From contig CAKZWQ010000024.1 of NCBI GenBank assembly GCA_937921935.1, positions 1-49,354 of the forward strand: a DNA stretch of 49,354 bases, given 5' to 3'. This document shows, one piece after another, positions 7,014-16,123 of the stretch. Source of the DNA: an uncultured Gammaproteobacteria bacterium (lineage in GTDB: Bacteria; Pseudomonadota; Gammaproteobacteria; Steroidobacterales; GCA-2729495). Both the position numbers and the translations under genes were made by a program. The notes below the pieces were generated by a model, which saw only the letters and a program-made list of their open reading frames with translations, ran no database searches and was not told the DNA's origin. Numbering within the stretch: the stretch's first letter is position 1; each line of letters begins with the position of its first letter.

Positions 7014-7292
7014 ATGTCAGTCATTGAGATCAAAAAAGCCTTCACCATGCCCAGACGTGAACTGAAGGGCGAGCTGGACGAGTTGGCGCGCAAACTCGAG
7101 CAACAGTTCCAGCTGAATTGTGAATGGCATTCAGATGATTGCCTGGAGTTTCGGCGCAGCGGTGCTCAGGGGCGGATCGACATAGGTGAGGATGAAATCG
7201 AGCTAAGGATCACCCTCGGGATACTCATGGAGCTGTTCCGCGGGACCATCGAACAAGGAATCGCAGAATTTGTCGATGAACATATCTATTAG
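7014..7292 (+). CDS. Polyhydroxyalkanoic acid system family protein
   Basis: 92 residues from ATG 7014, the start that gives the family-typical 'MSVIEIKK' beginning; an open frame extends 17 codons upstream. The layout matches the small PHA-system (PHA_gran_rgn) family: alternating N-terminal strand, helix 'ELDELARKLEQQF', then CEWHSDDCLEFRRSGAQG, a short strand region, 'LGILMELFRGTIEQGIAEF' and a final helix. Members are found beside PHA synthase or phasin genes, with no settled biochemical role. It is the best direct evidence that the 2.3-7.3 kb island concerns PHA or similar granules. No PHA synthase gene is present in the window. Confidence 0.8.
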   Translation: MSVIEIKKAFTMPRRELKGELDELARKLEQQFQLNCEWHSDDCLEFRRSGAQGRIDIGEDEIELRITLGILMELFRGTIEQGIAEFVDEHIY

Positions 7293-7378
7293 CTGAGCCT
7301 GTCAATACGAGCTTAGGGCAGGTTTGCAGCGAAGCAGAAGCTATTCGACAGGCTTCTTCCGCCCTTGTGTCAGGCTGG

Positions 7379-8713
7379 CTAACTGACTTTGTCTACGAGC
7401 GATACCAGCAGCGCACCGAATTGCTCAAGGTGTCGCGATGCGAGGAAGTCCTTTTTGACTCGTTCCTTTGCTTTTCGGCCCATAGACTCTAATTGAGGCA
7501 AATCGTTTAGCAGGTGCAAAATGGCTTTGCCGAACTCTTCGAGATTGGTGGGGTCCTCCACTAGTAGCCCCGATACACCGTGCTCAATCTGATCCTTGAT
7601 TCCACCGACAGCGCTACCGACAAGTGGCGTTGATTTCCACATTGCTTCGGAAACCGTCAGGCCGAAACCTTCTCTCAGGCTCTTTTGGGTCACCACCTTT
7701 GCATGGCGTTGCAAGGCATTGACGATCGCCGCATTCTCCTCGATATCGATCATTGGCAAGCAAACAAGCTGGATCCGGCTGCGCGCCTCATTTGGAAGCT
7801 TGCGCCATGCGGTCACCACTGCCTCGTAGACTGCGACCTGCTCCGGATCATCCGCAACGCCGTTGACGACGGGCCCCACGAGTGAAAGATGAGCCTTCCC
7901 CGAGCTAGCTACAAAATTGGCGAATCCTTCGAGTACACCTTGCATATCCTTTAGCCGGTCCCACCTGGAAACCTGGCACACGAGAGGGGTAGTAGCAGAA
8001 GGCGGTGCCCCTGTGCGAAGGATATCGGCAGCGCCCTGGACTTGCGCCGTGGTTCCATCCGTCCGCACATAAGTGGGCGGTGCCTTTATGCCGTCTGCCG
8101 CGATGATGCCCGCCTGTGCGAGTATGGCTTGAGCTGTGGCGGTATCCATGCCGTTGTTCTTGGAGGAAAACGGGTCGATTGATGGTGAGATAATGCACAA
8201 GCGGTTTTCATCGAGCCAATCCGGCGCATAACATTTGCGTGAGAAAATATAGGCGTGCGCATCCTTGATATATGTCTTGAGAAAATCCCACGTTCTATCG
8301 GCCACATCGCTTTGGCCGTCGAGGCCGATGTGACAGCGCCACACGACAATTGCGCCTTGAGCCAGAACAGTTCTAATCATGCCTGCGGTCTGAGGGTCGT
8401 GAAGGATGACGATATCTTCCGCCTTCACTTCACTAACTAATGCTGCCGCATTCTGCTCGCAGATCTTCTGGTAATGCGCATGTTCGTCTGTTCCCAAGGG
8501 CCCATTGTCGCCGGTCGAACCGTGGATGCCGTTGTGAAGCCGTTTGGTAATTTTGAAAAAATCCGAATCCCCCGAAGTCACCAACCAACGCACGTCGATT
8601 CCTGCACCACGTCCATAGGCAAGTATGGTCTGGAGCATTTCTGCAACACCGCCACCTGCTGCCGAAGAGTTAACGTTCCACACTGTTCGGTGTTCGAGAC
8701 AAGCAGCCGCCAA
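7379..8713 (-). CDS. Trehalose synthase-type glycosyltransferase (GT4 family)
   Basis: GT4 retaining glycosyltransferase with two Rossmann domains. VWNVNSSAAGGGVAEML near the N-terminus is typical of trehalose glycosyltransferring synthases, which join a nucleotide-sugar glucose to glucose. The C-terminal REGFGLTVSEAM is the E-x7-E nucleotide-sugar motif. The TTG at 8713 gives 444 residues but is probably not the real start. In-frame codons upstream read EKFRPLIGEEATDRLIELGG, which matches the family's normal N-terminus, back to a stop at 8828-8830. No ATG, GTG or TTG occurs in that stretch; an ATT at 8809 preceded by AGGA is a candidate. It is divergent from an MFS transporter. Confidence 0.82.
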   Translation of the reverse strand: MAAACLEHRTVWNVNSSAAGGGVAEMLQTILAYGRGAGIDVRWLVTSGDSDFFKITKRLHNGIHGSTGDNGPLGTDEHAHYQKICEQNAAALVSEVKAEDIVILHDPQTAGMIRTVLAQGAIVVWRCHIGLDGQSDVADRTWDFLKTYIKDAHAYIFSRKCYAPDWLDENRLCIISPSIDPFSSKNNGMDTATAQAILAQAGIIAADGIKAPPTYVRTDGTTAQVQGAADILRTGAPPSATTPLVCQVSRWDRLKDMQGVLEGFANFVASSGKAHLSLVGPVVNGVADDPEQVAVYEAVVTAWRKLPNEARSRIQLVCLPMIDIEENAAIVNALQRHAKVVTQKSLREGFGLTVSEAMWKSTPLVGSAVGGIKDQIEHGVSGLLVEDPTNLEEFGKAILHLLNDLPQLESMGRKAKERVKKDFLASRHLEQFGALLVSLVDKVS

Positions 8714-9042
8714 GCCACCAAGCTCAATCAGCCGGTCTGTTGCTTCTTCTCCAATGAGGGGCCGGAATTTTTCTACGGATTCCGGATTGATTTGTACCTG
8801 GGAAAGAATCGCTGTTTTCCTGTCCTATCAGTCAATGGGGGGGGTCCAGGCTCGCGGAAACCACGTATATGTGTTTCCCGAAAGCAGTTCCAGAATCCTG
8901 ATATTGGAATCAACCTGGACGGTGGATTGTTGCCGCGCCGAATTCTTTATGCGTTTAATCCGGGCACACACTCCACGCAGTGGACATTGGCCCGCCTGCT
9001 TGACGTAATAATCATCTTGGCAACGGCCAATCGTCGAAGCAG
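8714..9042. other. Gap containing the uncalled N-terminus of the glycosyltransferase and the MFS upstream region
   Basis: Positions 8714-8809 most likely still code for the glycosyltransferase (see that entry). Two in-frame stops (TGA TAG on the minus strand) close that frame at about 8828-8833, next to a run of eight Gs. Positions 8840-9042 hold no recognised gene; the promoters of the two divergent genes should be here but no clear -35/-10 pair stands out. Confidence 0.4.
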
Positions 9043-10251
9043 ATGATTGCGCAGAGTAATGGCTTGGACAAGGGCGGCAAGTTCCGCAATATCCCGCGGG
9101 GCGTCTGGGCGCTTGGCTTTGTCAGTCTGTTCATGGATATCTCGTCGGAGATGGTCCACAGCCTCCTGCCCGTGTTTTTTGTTTCCGTGATTGGTATGAG
9201 CTATGCGGCCGTCGGCTTGGTTGAAGGCATTGCCCAGGCTATCGCGCTTGGCACCAAGGTTTTTTCCGGCGTGCTCAGCGATTATCTCGGCCGACGTAAA
9301 TCGCTGGCACTGGCAGGCTATGGCCTGGCAGCGCTGACCAAGCCCGTTTTCGCCCTGGCATCGACGGCAGGCTGGATTATTTCGGCACGCTTCCTCGACC
9401 GCGTCGGTAAAGGCATTCGTGGTGCGCCTCGCGACGCACTCATCGCCGACATAACGCCCGAGGCCGCGCGAGGCGCGAGCTATGGCCTGCGTCAGTCCCT
9501 CGACTCCGCAGGTGCGTTTATCGGGCCTTTGATTGCATTGATGCTGATGGCGCTGCTGGCCGGCGACATTCGTGCTGTGTTCTGGTTTGCGGTAATCCCG
9601 GCCGTGATCTCCGTGCTCGTGTTGTGGTTTGGTGTGCATGAGCCCCGTCGGCACAGCGACGAATCCAAACCCCGGCTGCAACTCAAAGACGTTAAGAAAC
9701 TCGGTAAGTCCTATTGGATCATTGTTCTTATTGGTGCCGCATTGATGCTGGCGGGGTTCAGTGAGGCGTTCCTGGTATTGCGTGCCCAGCAGATCGGCCT
9801 GCGGCTGAGCCTGATTCCGATGGTCTTCATTGTCATGAACGTGGTGTATACCCTGTCGGCTTATCCGGCCGGGTTGCTTTCCGATCGCGCGGGGAGACCC
9901 AGCTTGATTATTGCCGGATTCATTGTTTTGATCTGTGCTGACATCGTCCTCGCATTGGCAGACGGTATCTGGCAAGTCATGTTGGGCGTCGTCCTGTGGG
10001 GGCTTTACATGGGGCTCACGCAAGGCGTGCTGACGGCGCTAGTCGCCGATAAGGCGCCGGCCGAAATGCGCGGTACAGCATTTGGAGTATTTAATCTTGT
10101 CAGCGGTATTGCCCTCCTGTTCGCGAGCGCAATTGCAGGACTCCTATGGGACCGTTTAGGACCTTCGGCCCCGTTCCTGGCGAGTGCGATCCTGGCCACG
10201 ATTGCGCTAAGTGGCTGGGTCCTGCTAAGTCGCCGAGGCAAAAGAATTTAG
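9043..10251 (+). CDS. Major facilitator superfamily transporter
   Basis: 402 residues with about 12 hydrophobic segments. The loop after segment 2 reads GVLSDYLGRRKSLALAGYG, the family signature (G-x3-D-x-G-R-R), and the matching loop in the second half is AGLLSDRAGRPSLIIAGF. 'DRVGKGIRGAPRDALIADI' is typical of one bacterial MFS subgroup of unknown substrate. It works in the inner membrane as a secondary transporter. The ribosome site is poor, so the start may be elsewhere. It is divergent from the glycosyltransferase, so a sugar link is possible but unproved. Confidence 0.88.
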   Translation: MIAQSNGLDKGGKFRNIPRGVWALGFVSLFMDISSEMVHSLLPVFFVSVIGMSYAAVGLVEGIAQAIALGTKVFSGVLSDYLGRRKSLALAGYGLAALTKPVFALASTAGWIISARFLDRVGKGIRGAPRDALIADITPEAARGASYGLRQSLDSAGAFIGPLIALMLMALLAGDIRAVFWFAVIPAVISVLVLWFGVHEPRRHSDESKPRLQLKDVKKLGKSYWIIVLIGAALMLAGFSEAFLVLRAQQIGLRLSLIPMVFIVMNVVYTLSAYPAGLLSDRAGRPSLIIAGFIVLICADIVLALADGIWQVMLGVVLWGLYMGLTQGVLTALVADKAPAEMRGTAFGVFNLVSGIALLFASAIAGLLWDRLGPSAPFLASAILATIALSGWVLLSRRGKRI

Positions 10252-10408
10252 CCCCTGACCCACGCCCCCGTCAGGCAAATTGCCGGCAAGGGGTTCAAAT
10301 TTTCTGCGAAGATGATCTCTCGAATTCTATCCGCACCGGACGAATGTCGCTGTTAGTCCGCATGAGGCTGGAGAGCGTGGCTTATCGGGCGGTTGGCGAA
10401 AACGGGGC

Positions 10409-11083
10409 TTATTTCTGAGAAAGAACCAAGTGACCCTCGGCCATGGCTATTGAGGTTTCTCCCGACCCGCCCGAACTGACTATTGAAGTCAGCCCCACCA
10501 ATGCGACGAGCAGCAACGCGGCCAGCCGTGCCGGGCGGGATGCACCGGCAAGCTGCGAGGGTCCGTCGGTATTCAGCCGGAACAATGCCCTGCAGGCGAT
10601 CATGTAGGCTGTGGCGCAGCCGAGCATCAGAAACAGCACATCTATTCTGTCGAACCGGCCAGTCAGGAAATGACTCGACACATTCTCAAGGATCAGGAAA
10701 TTACCAAACCAGTCGGGCAGAGCGGCGGCAATCTGGGCTGCCACCGAATCTAACTGCGCAAGTTCAAAAAAGAGCTCGGCAACAAACCAGCCGATGCACA
10801 TAAGCGCCATATGGCGTCGCCCGGCGATCACTACAATAAATAGAGCAAAAGCAAGAGCGTGAAGAAATGCAGGAAGATAATTACTGAGGCTCCCGAACAG
10901 CAAAGGGGTTGCTTCCGCGAACTGCCAGGAGTCTGGAACAAAATATACGGCCGTAGCTGGCCTGTCGAAGACGTAAATCAGAATGCCGACGGCCAGCGCG
11001 ACACATCCAACTGCGACCATAAACCGTTGCGACTGCCTGCGCGTTTCCACTTCGGGTGTCATGTCATTGCTACTGCGGTTCAA
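10409..11083 (-). CDS. Membrane protein of unknown function
   Basis: 224 residues with about five hydrophobic segments (near 22-42, 68-88, 90-110, 145-165 and 188-205). The layout, including WFVAELFFELAQL and FDRIDVLFLMLG, loosely recalls VanZ-like proteins but I cannot confirm this. The end 'LTSIVSSGGSGE' after the last segment is a small glycine/serine tail. The TTG start has AGGG upstream; an ATG seven codons later (11062) is an alternative. It is convergent with the MFS gene, and no operon partner is visible. Confidence 0.65.
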   Translation of the reverse strand: MNRSSNDMTPEVETRRQSQRFMVAVGCVALAVGILIYVFDRPATAVYFVPDSWQFAEATPLLFGSLSNYLPAFLHALAFALFIVVIAGRRHMALMCIGWFVAELFFELAQLDSVAAQIAAALPDWFGNFLILENVSSHFLTGRFDRIDVLFLMLGCATAYMIACRALFRLNTDGPSQLAGASRPARLAALLLVALVGLTSIVSSGGSGETSIAMAEGHLVLSQK

Positions 11084-11400
11084 GCTCTGACCCTGCGAAA
11101 ATTATCGCCTCGTGGCGCCGCCAAGAGCGGCGGGGAAGAACGCAGTTTAAGCTTACCTAGTCGGGTTCCTTATATAAGGATACCGGACGAGCTGGAGTTT
11201 TGCAGCGTGCTGCTCCTGCTACACCAAGGCCCGGAAATTAAAAAGAATGACCCCGCAGGCTGGCCGCACTTCTTCCAAACAAGCGCTGAGCCTGCTATTT
11301 CCTGCCTCTATTGAGGAGTCGGTCAGGCTGGTGGTGACTCGACCGATCCTGTTGTCCCCGGCATAATGCGGCCACGCCCTTCAAGGTGCTTTCTTGTCCA
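11084..11400. other. Intergenic gap, little recognised
   Basis: 317 bases between divergent genes. The only notable item is a perfect 14-bp palindrome TCCTTATATAAGGA at 11167-11180, which may be an operator or just an AT-rich promoter element. No gene or RNA is recognised. Confidence 0.4.
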
Positions 11401-12171
11401 ATGACCACCGAACTTCCCTTTGACGACTACCGTGCCTCCCACCTGGGCAAGGGCGGCGAGTATCACGACAAGTTCTCTCGATTCGCCTATACCTCGGTGA
11501 TCTGGGATCTTGAACAGCGGCAGATGCTGGATTTGGTCGCTGCCCAGTTCGCGGATCCTGGTTCAACCCGGCATATGGATTTCGCGTGCGGAACCGGGCG
11601 CATCCTTGCTTTGCTGGAACCCGCCGTTGGGAATTCAACCGGCGTCGATATTTCAGACTCCATGTTGGCGGTCGCCGGGGAACGGGCGATGAAAGCGCGA
11701 CTGATTTGTACAGACTTGACCCGCTCGCAGGAACTGGCTGGTGAGCAGTTCGATCTAATTACCAGCTTCCGCCTGTTTCCCAACGCCGAGCCCCAGTTGC
11801 GGGAGGAAGTCATGGCGCAATTAAGTCGGCGACTGGCGCCCGGCGGCCGGCTGATTTTTAATAATCACAAGCGCTGCGGCAGTCTGGCCTTTCGGTGGCG
11901 CAGCTTCCTGACGCGGATTGGCCTGAAGCGAAAAAAGAAACCGCTGCACTGCATGTCCGATGAAGAGGCTGTCAAGCTTGCGGCCCGCCACGGTCTGGAA
12001 CTGGTGACCGAGAGGCATCTTGGCGTGCTGCCGATTCTGCGTCCCAAACGACCGCTACTGCCCAAGGCGTTCATGCGCTGGGTGGAGGCATGGGCGGCGA
12101 CCAAGCCAGGCCTTGCCCGTCATGCCGCCTTCAAGATCTATGTCTTCCAGCTCGCCGCCGCAGCCGACTGA
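11401..12171 (+). CDS. Class I SAM-dependent methyltransferase
   Basis: 256 residues from ATG 11401; an in-frame GTG at 11386 is an alternative. The SAM-binding glycine loop is HMDFACGTGRILALL (about 60-74), followed by the acidic end of strand 2 in GVDISDSML, and 'DLTRS' and FDLITSFRLFPN in the expected places. A C-terminal basic patch (GLKRKKKPLHCM) is unusual and could bind an acidic substrate or membrane. The substrate is unknown. The P-loop protein gene starts 12 bases downstream, so the two are probably cotranscribed and may act together. Confidence 0.85.
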   Translation: MTTELPFDDYRASHLGKGGEYHDKFSRFAYTSVIWDLEQRQMLDLVAAQFADPGSTRHMDFACGTGRILALLEPAVGNSTGVDISDSMLAVAGERAMKARLICTDLTRSQELAGEQFDLITSFRLFPNAEPQLREEVMAQLSRRLAPGGRLIFNNHKRCGSLAFRWRSFLTRIGLKRKKKPLHCMSDEEAVKLAARHGLELVTERHLGVLPILRPKRPLLPKAFMRWVEAWAATKPGLARHAAFKIYVFQLAAAAD

Positions 12172-12183
12172 TACCTCTGATCC

Positions 12184-12882
12184 ATGCTTATCGAGCTGAT
12201 CGGCCCATCGGGGATTGGCAAGACGACAGTGCTCAGGGAGCTGGCCGCCACGCCCGTCGGTCAGCGCGCGGATTTTCTGAGCTACGAGGATTACGTTGTC
12301 CAGCGACGGGCCGAAGCTGACGACAAACATGGCGAGGAACCGTCTATCCTGCCGCTGTTCTGGCGCCACCCGCGTTTTGTTCAAGCGGTTATGACGCTGG
12401 CATTTTTGCACGGCCCTCCTGTCAAGAGGCGCTTGCGGAAAGCTCTGCGGTGTCTTGCCAGCCTGGCAATTGCCCAGGAGCTGCGTGCCCGTTACCCCGA
12501 TAAAGTCATTGTTATTGATAATGGCTTTACCCAGACTCTGTGGTCACTCGTGGTCGAGTCCCGGGCGCTACGTGGCCAAGATAAGATTGCTACAGCTATG
12601 GCTTGCTACTACGAGCTTGTCGGTCAGCAAGGCATACGCTTGCTGGTTGATGACGAGCATATTAAAGCGCGGGTATTTTCCCGGGAGTCCGCGGGCCGCT
12701 TTAATCGTAATGCTGGAGAAACAGAGCGGGAGGCCTACGGAAAATGGCTGGGCTTCTTCCGCGAGATTGTTGCCCAGGCCCCTGCAGGCATGATAGTGGC
12801 CGAAGTCGAAGGCCAGCAATCGCCTGAGGCTGTTGCCGCCGCCATAGCCCATACTATAGAAAACCTAGACAGATCCGTGTGA
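12184..12882 (+). CDS. P-loop NTPase/kinase-like protein
   Basis: 232 residues. Walker A is GPSGIGKTT at about residues 7-15, and a Walker B-like strand 'KVIVIDNG' is near 108-115. The lid region is rich in Arg (ARVFSRESAGRFNRNAGETE). The overall plan suggests a small-molecule or sugar kinase or a nucleotide-dependent regulator, but no named family is recognised. It follows the methyltransferase by 12 bases, and the gene for the AI-2E family permease begins 27 bases after it, so the three may be one transcription unit. Confidence 0.75.
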   Translation: MLIELIGPSGIGKTTVLRELAATPVGQRADFLSYEDYVVQRRAEADDKHGEEPSILPLFWRHPRFVQAVMTLAFLHGPPVKRRLRKALRCLASLAIAQELRARYPDKVIVIDNGFTQTLWSLVVESRALRGQDKIATAMACYYELVGQQGIRLLVDDEHIKARVFSRESAGRFNRNAGETEREAYGKWLGFFREIVAQAPAGMIVAEVEGQQSPEAVAAAIAHTIENLDRSV

Positions 12883-12909
12883 ACAATTGACGACCGTGAG
12901 GAAGCCAGC

Positions 12910-14010
12910 ATGAGCGACACACCATCCGAAATCGCTGAACAACGCTATACCCGTAAGGTACTGGAGGCCGTCATTCGCATCGGCCTGATCGTTCTGTTGG
13001 CCCTGTGGAGTTTTCAGATATTCAGTCCCTTCCTGGGTCCGGTCGTCTGGGGGATGATCATTGCCATTGCCACGCATCGACTCTTTACTCGTCTGGAGAG
13101 CGCAGTGGGCGGGCGATCGGGTCTTGCAGCCACGCTGTTCGTCTTGCTGGCCCTGATCGTGCTTATTACGCCCACGCTCATGTTGAGCGAGTCGATCATG
13201 ACGAGCGCCCAAGGTTTTTCGGCACAACTGGAGGCCGGCACCGTGAAGGTACCGCCGCCGCCTGAGCGGGTTGCGGAGCTGCCGATTATCGGTGAGCAGG
13301 TATATAGGACCTGGAGTTCTGCATCCAGCAATCTGGAGGGCGTTCTTGACGACTTTCAGCCGCAGATCAAGACTTTTTCCACCTGGCTGCTGTCCCGGGC
13401 GCTGGGCGCCGGGGTCGAGATTTTGCTGTTTGTCCTGTCCATCATTATTGCGGCGATTTTCCTGGCCAATGCGCAGGCCTGTGCAGGCATGGCTGAATCA
13501 ATTTGTGTGCGGCTGGCAGGGGAAAGGGGCGCCAGGCTGATTGATCTTGGCCGCGATACCATACTAAGCGTCGCCCGCGGTGTGCTGGGCATCGCTGTGA
13601 TCCAGACTTTTTTCCTGGCCATCGGCCTGATTGCTGCCAATGTGCCGGCTGCGGGCGTGTTGTCTCTTATCGTGTTGTTATTCGCTGTTGCCCAGATACC
13701 CATGTTGTTGCTGTTCCTGCCAATTATCGCCTATGTATTTGCTACGGCTGATACCGTCATCGCGATCCCCTTTGCGATCTGGTCAGTGTTCTTTTCCTTC
13801 GCCGATGGATTCCTCAAGCCGCTGTTGCTCGGGCGTGGTCTGGAAGTGCCCATGCCGGTCATTCTGATCGGCGTGATTGGCGGGATGCTCGCCAGCGGCA
13901 TAATTGGCCTGTTCGTCGGCCCCATCGTGCTGGCGGTCAGCTACAAGCTATTTACGATCTGGCTCGGTGAAGACTCTGCACCACTGGAAGAAGAATCCAG
14001 CCCTGCTTGA
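12910..14010 (+). CDS. AI-2E family transporter (PerM/YdiK-type permease)
   Basis: 366 residues with about eight hydrophobic segments in the family's pattern: two near the N-terminus (22-42, 45-60), one at 72-92, a soluble stretch to about 160, then a C-terminal block. The C-terminal block carries ARGVLGIAVIQTFFLAIGL, 'PMLLLFLPIIAYVF' and the family-typical 'DGFLKPLLLGRG' before 'PMPVILIGVIGGM' and GLFVGPIVLAVSY. Members export or exchange varied substrates, and the autoinducer-2 link applies to few of them. The stop codon ends one base before the stop of the convergent pgi gene. Confidence 0.9.
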   Translation: MSDTPSEIAEQRYTRKVLEAVIRIGLIVLLALWSFQIFSPFLGPVVWGMIIAIATHRLFTRLESAVGGRSGLAATLFVLLALIVLITPTLMLSESIMTSAQGFSAQLEAGTVKVPPPPERVAELPIIGEQVYRTWSSASSNLEGVLDDFQPQIKTFSTWLLSRALGAGVEILLFVLSIIIAAIFLANAQACAGMAESICVRLAGERGARLIDLGRDTILSVARGVLGIAVIQTFFLAIGLIAANVPAAGVLSLIVLLFAVAQIPMLLLFLPIIAYVFATADTVIAIPFAIWSVFFSFADGFLKPLLLGRGLEVPMPVILIGVIGGMLASGIIGLFVGPIVLAVSYKLFTIWLGEDSAPLEEESSPA

Positions 14011-15657
14011 TTATCCCTGCCTTAGCTTGAGGTAGTGCGCCATCAGGCCCTGGGTAGAGCTGTCGTGCCTGCCGGTGTCGGCACCGCTCTGCAGTTCCGG
14101 GAGGATCGTCTGGGCAAGCTCCTTGCCCAGTTCGACGCCCATCTGATCGAATGAATTGATATCCCATATAACGCCCTGGCAGAAGATCTTGTGCTCATAA
14201 AGCGCAATCAGCGTGCCGAGCATCGCAGGGCTGAGTAGCGGGTACAGAAAAGAGTTCGACGGACGGTTGCCAGAGAAAGTCGTCGCGGCAACCAGAGTTT
14301 CCAGTTCCTCGCCCGTCTTGCCCCGTGCCACCAGAAGCTCGCGGGCCTGCTCGGCGCTCCGTCCGCGCATCAGCGCTTCGGGTTGGGCGAGGAAATTGGC
14401 CATCAGAATTTCATGATGGTTGCCGATGTCATTGTGACTGCGGGCGCTGGCCAGGAAATCGCAGGGCACCAGGGGGGTTCCCTGGTGCAGGAGTTGATAG
14501 AAGGCGTGCTGACCATTGGTGCCTGGTTGTCCCCAGATAACAGGGCCAGTAGCGATATCTACGGGCTTGCCGTTGTTGGTCACACTCTTGCCATTGCTCT
14601 CCATGTCCGCCTGCTGCAGATAATCTGCGAACAACGCCAGGTATTCATCGTAGGGCAGTACCGCATGACTGCCGGCGTGAAAAAAATTGTTGTACCAGAT
14701 GCCCAGTAAGGCCATCAGGACAGGAATGTTCTGCTCGAAAGGCGCGCTGCGGAAATGTTTGTCTGCATGATGAGCGCCGGATAAAAGCGCTTCAAAATTG
14801 TCCATGCCGATATAGATTGCGATGGACAAACCGATGGCTGACCATAGAGAGTATCGGCCGCCTACCCAGTCCCAGAACTCAAACATATTGGCTGGATCAA
14901 TACCGAACTGGCCCACGGCTTCGGTGTTCGTTGACATGGCCGCGAAGTGCTGAGCGATTTGCTTTTCCGTTGCGCCACTGTCCAGGAACCACTGCCGCGC
15001 CGTGCGGGCATTGGTCATGGTTTCCAGGGTGGTGAAGGTCTTTGATGCAATGAGAAAAAGCGTCGTTTCCGCATTGAGATCGCGGAGAGTTTCAGCCAGA
15101 TCAGAGCCATCAACATTAGAAACAAAGTGCACGCGAATATCAGGATCGGCGTACGGCTTGAGGGCGCCGCAAACCATTTTCGGTCCGAGATCAGAGCCGC
15201 CAATGCCAATATTGACGACATCCTTGATGCGCTGGCCTGAGTGCCCGCGATGTTGCCCGTTGCGAACCGCTTCGCTGAAGCCTCGCATTCGCTTGAGTAC
15301 CGCATTGATGCCTGGCATGACATCCAGCCCATCGACCTCGATGGGCTCATTGCTTCGATTTCTCAGCGCCACATGCAGAACGGCGCGGTTCTCCGTTGCA
15401 TTGACAGGCAGGCCGTTGAACATGGCCTGAACACGCGCCTCCAGGCCCCCTTGCCGTGCCAGCGCGATCAATTGGCGCATGACCTGGGCATCTATGCGGT
15501 TTTTTGAGTAGTCGAACAGCAGGTCATCAAGCTGAACGGAGAAGTGTTGGAAGCGCTCCGGATCGGCTGCAAACAAAGCCTGCATGGGTGAATCTTCCAT
15601 CCGCTCATGCAGTTTGGCCAGTCGCTGCCAGGCGGGTAGGTCTGTTGGAGATGCCAT
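14011..15657 (-). CDS. pgi: Glucose-6-phosphate isomerase
   Basis: 548 residues, the usual length. It interconverts glucose-6-phosphate and fructose-6-phosphate in glycolysis and gluconeogenesis. Visible signatures are [17 protein letters not shown] (sugar-phosphate loop), [29 protein letters not shown], the catalytic-glutamate segment [12 protein letters not shown], and the C-terminal [19 protein letters not shown]. No Shine-Dalgarno stands out before the ATG. The gene abuts the AI-2E permease gene tail to tail with no spacer. Confidence 0.98.
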   Translation of the reverse strand: MASPTDLPAWQRLAKLHERMEDSPMQALFAADPERFQHFSVQLDDLLFDYSKNRIDAQVMRQLIALARQGGLEARVQAMFNGLPVNATENRAVLHVALRNRSNEPIEVDGLDVMPGINAVLKRMRGFSEAVRNGQHRGHSGQRIKDVVNIGIGGSDLGPKMVCGALKPYADPDIRVHFVSNVDGSDLAETLRDLNAETTLFLIASKTFTTLETMTNARTARQWFLDSGATEKQIAQHFAAMSTNTEAVGQFGIDPANMFEFWDWVGGRYSLWSAIGLSIAIYIGMDNFEALLSGAHHADKHFRSAPFEQNIPVLMALLGIWYNNFFHAGSHAVLPYDEYLALFADYLQQADMESNGKSVTNNGKPVDIATGPVIWGQPGTNGQHAFYQLLHQGTPLVPCDFLASARSHNDIGNHHEILMANFLAQPEALMRGRSAEQARELLVARGKTGEELETLVAATTFSGNRPSNSFLYPLLSPAMLGTLIALYEHKIFCQGVIWDINSFDQMGVELGKELAQTILPELQSGADTGRHDSSTQGLMAHYLKLRQG

Positions 15658-15870
15658 GTACGTGGGGGCTTTTCTTGCTCGTGCGGGGGTCGCGATTCTA
15701 TGCGGGCTAATCCTATCAGGCTGGGGCGGCCCTGCGCTGGGATGCTGCCTGCTGGCGGGACATGGCCCTTCTGTGGCATCTTAATCAGCAGGCGTTCACC
15801 GTGGTTGAGAATTGGCCGCCACGGACGAACATGCTTTTTGTCGTTCGGCCAGTGTCAGAGGTAAGAGCCT

Positions 15871-16062
15871 ATGGATCCCCTATTGGTCCTCATCGTAGCC
15901 GCGCTTATTGCCGTCATCATCACCATGATGATGGGGCTGGTGACAATGGGGGCCGGCGACAGCCGCATGCCGCCAAAATTAGGCAACCGCCTGATGTGGG
16001 CTCGAGTCGGTTTGCAGGGCTTCGCCATTCTCCTTTTGTTTGCTGCGATTCTTCTAAAGTAA
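15871..16062 (+). CDS. HIG1-domain/twin-transmembrane small protein
   Basis: 63 residues with two membrane segments (about 4-26 and 44-62). Between them is KLGNRLMWARVGLQ, close to the N-(R/K)-L-M-x-x-R-V-x-x-Q signature of HIG1-domain proteins, which bind cytochrome oxidase and respiratory supercomplexes. AGAGGTAAG precedes the ATG. It is the first gene of the oxidase cluster, so an assembly or stability role for that enzyme is likely. Confidence 0.75.
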   Translation: MDPLLVLIVAALIAVIITMMMGLVTMGAGDSRMPPKLGNRLMWARVGLQGFAILLLFAAILLK

Positions 16063-16123
16063 AAAAAAGGCACCGCCTCGTTTGCCCTGCACTGAACCTG
16101 ACCCGATGGAGATCTGAACAATC

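Noticed and set aside
8947-10023. 358-codon open frame on the minus strand opposite the MFS gene
   Set aside because: The composition is rich in His, Gln, Asn and Arg with no domain. It mirrors the codon pattern of the MFS gene, which has clear family motifs on the other strand.
11167-11180. Perfect palindrome TCCTTATATAAGGA as an operator
   Set aside because: An AT-rich 14-bp palindrome in one copy can occur by chance. No regulator gene or second copy is nearby, so it is only mentioned under the gap.
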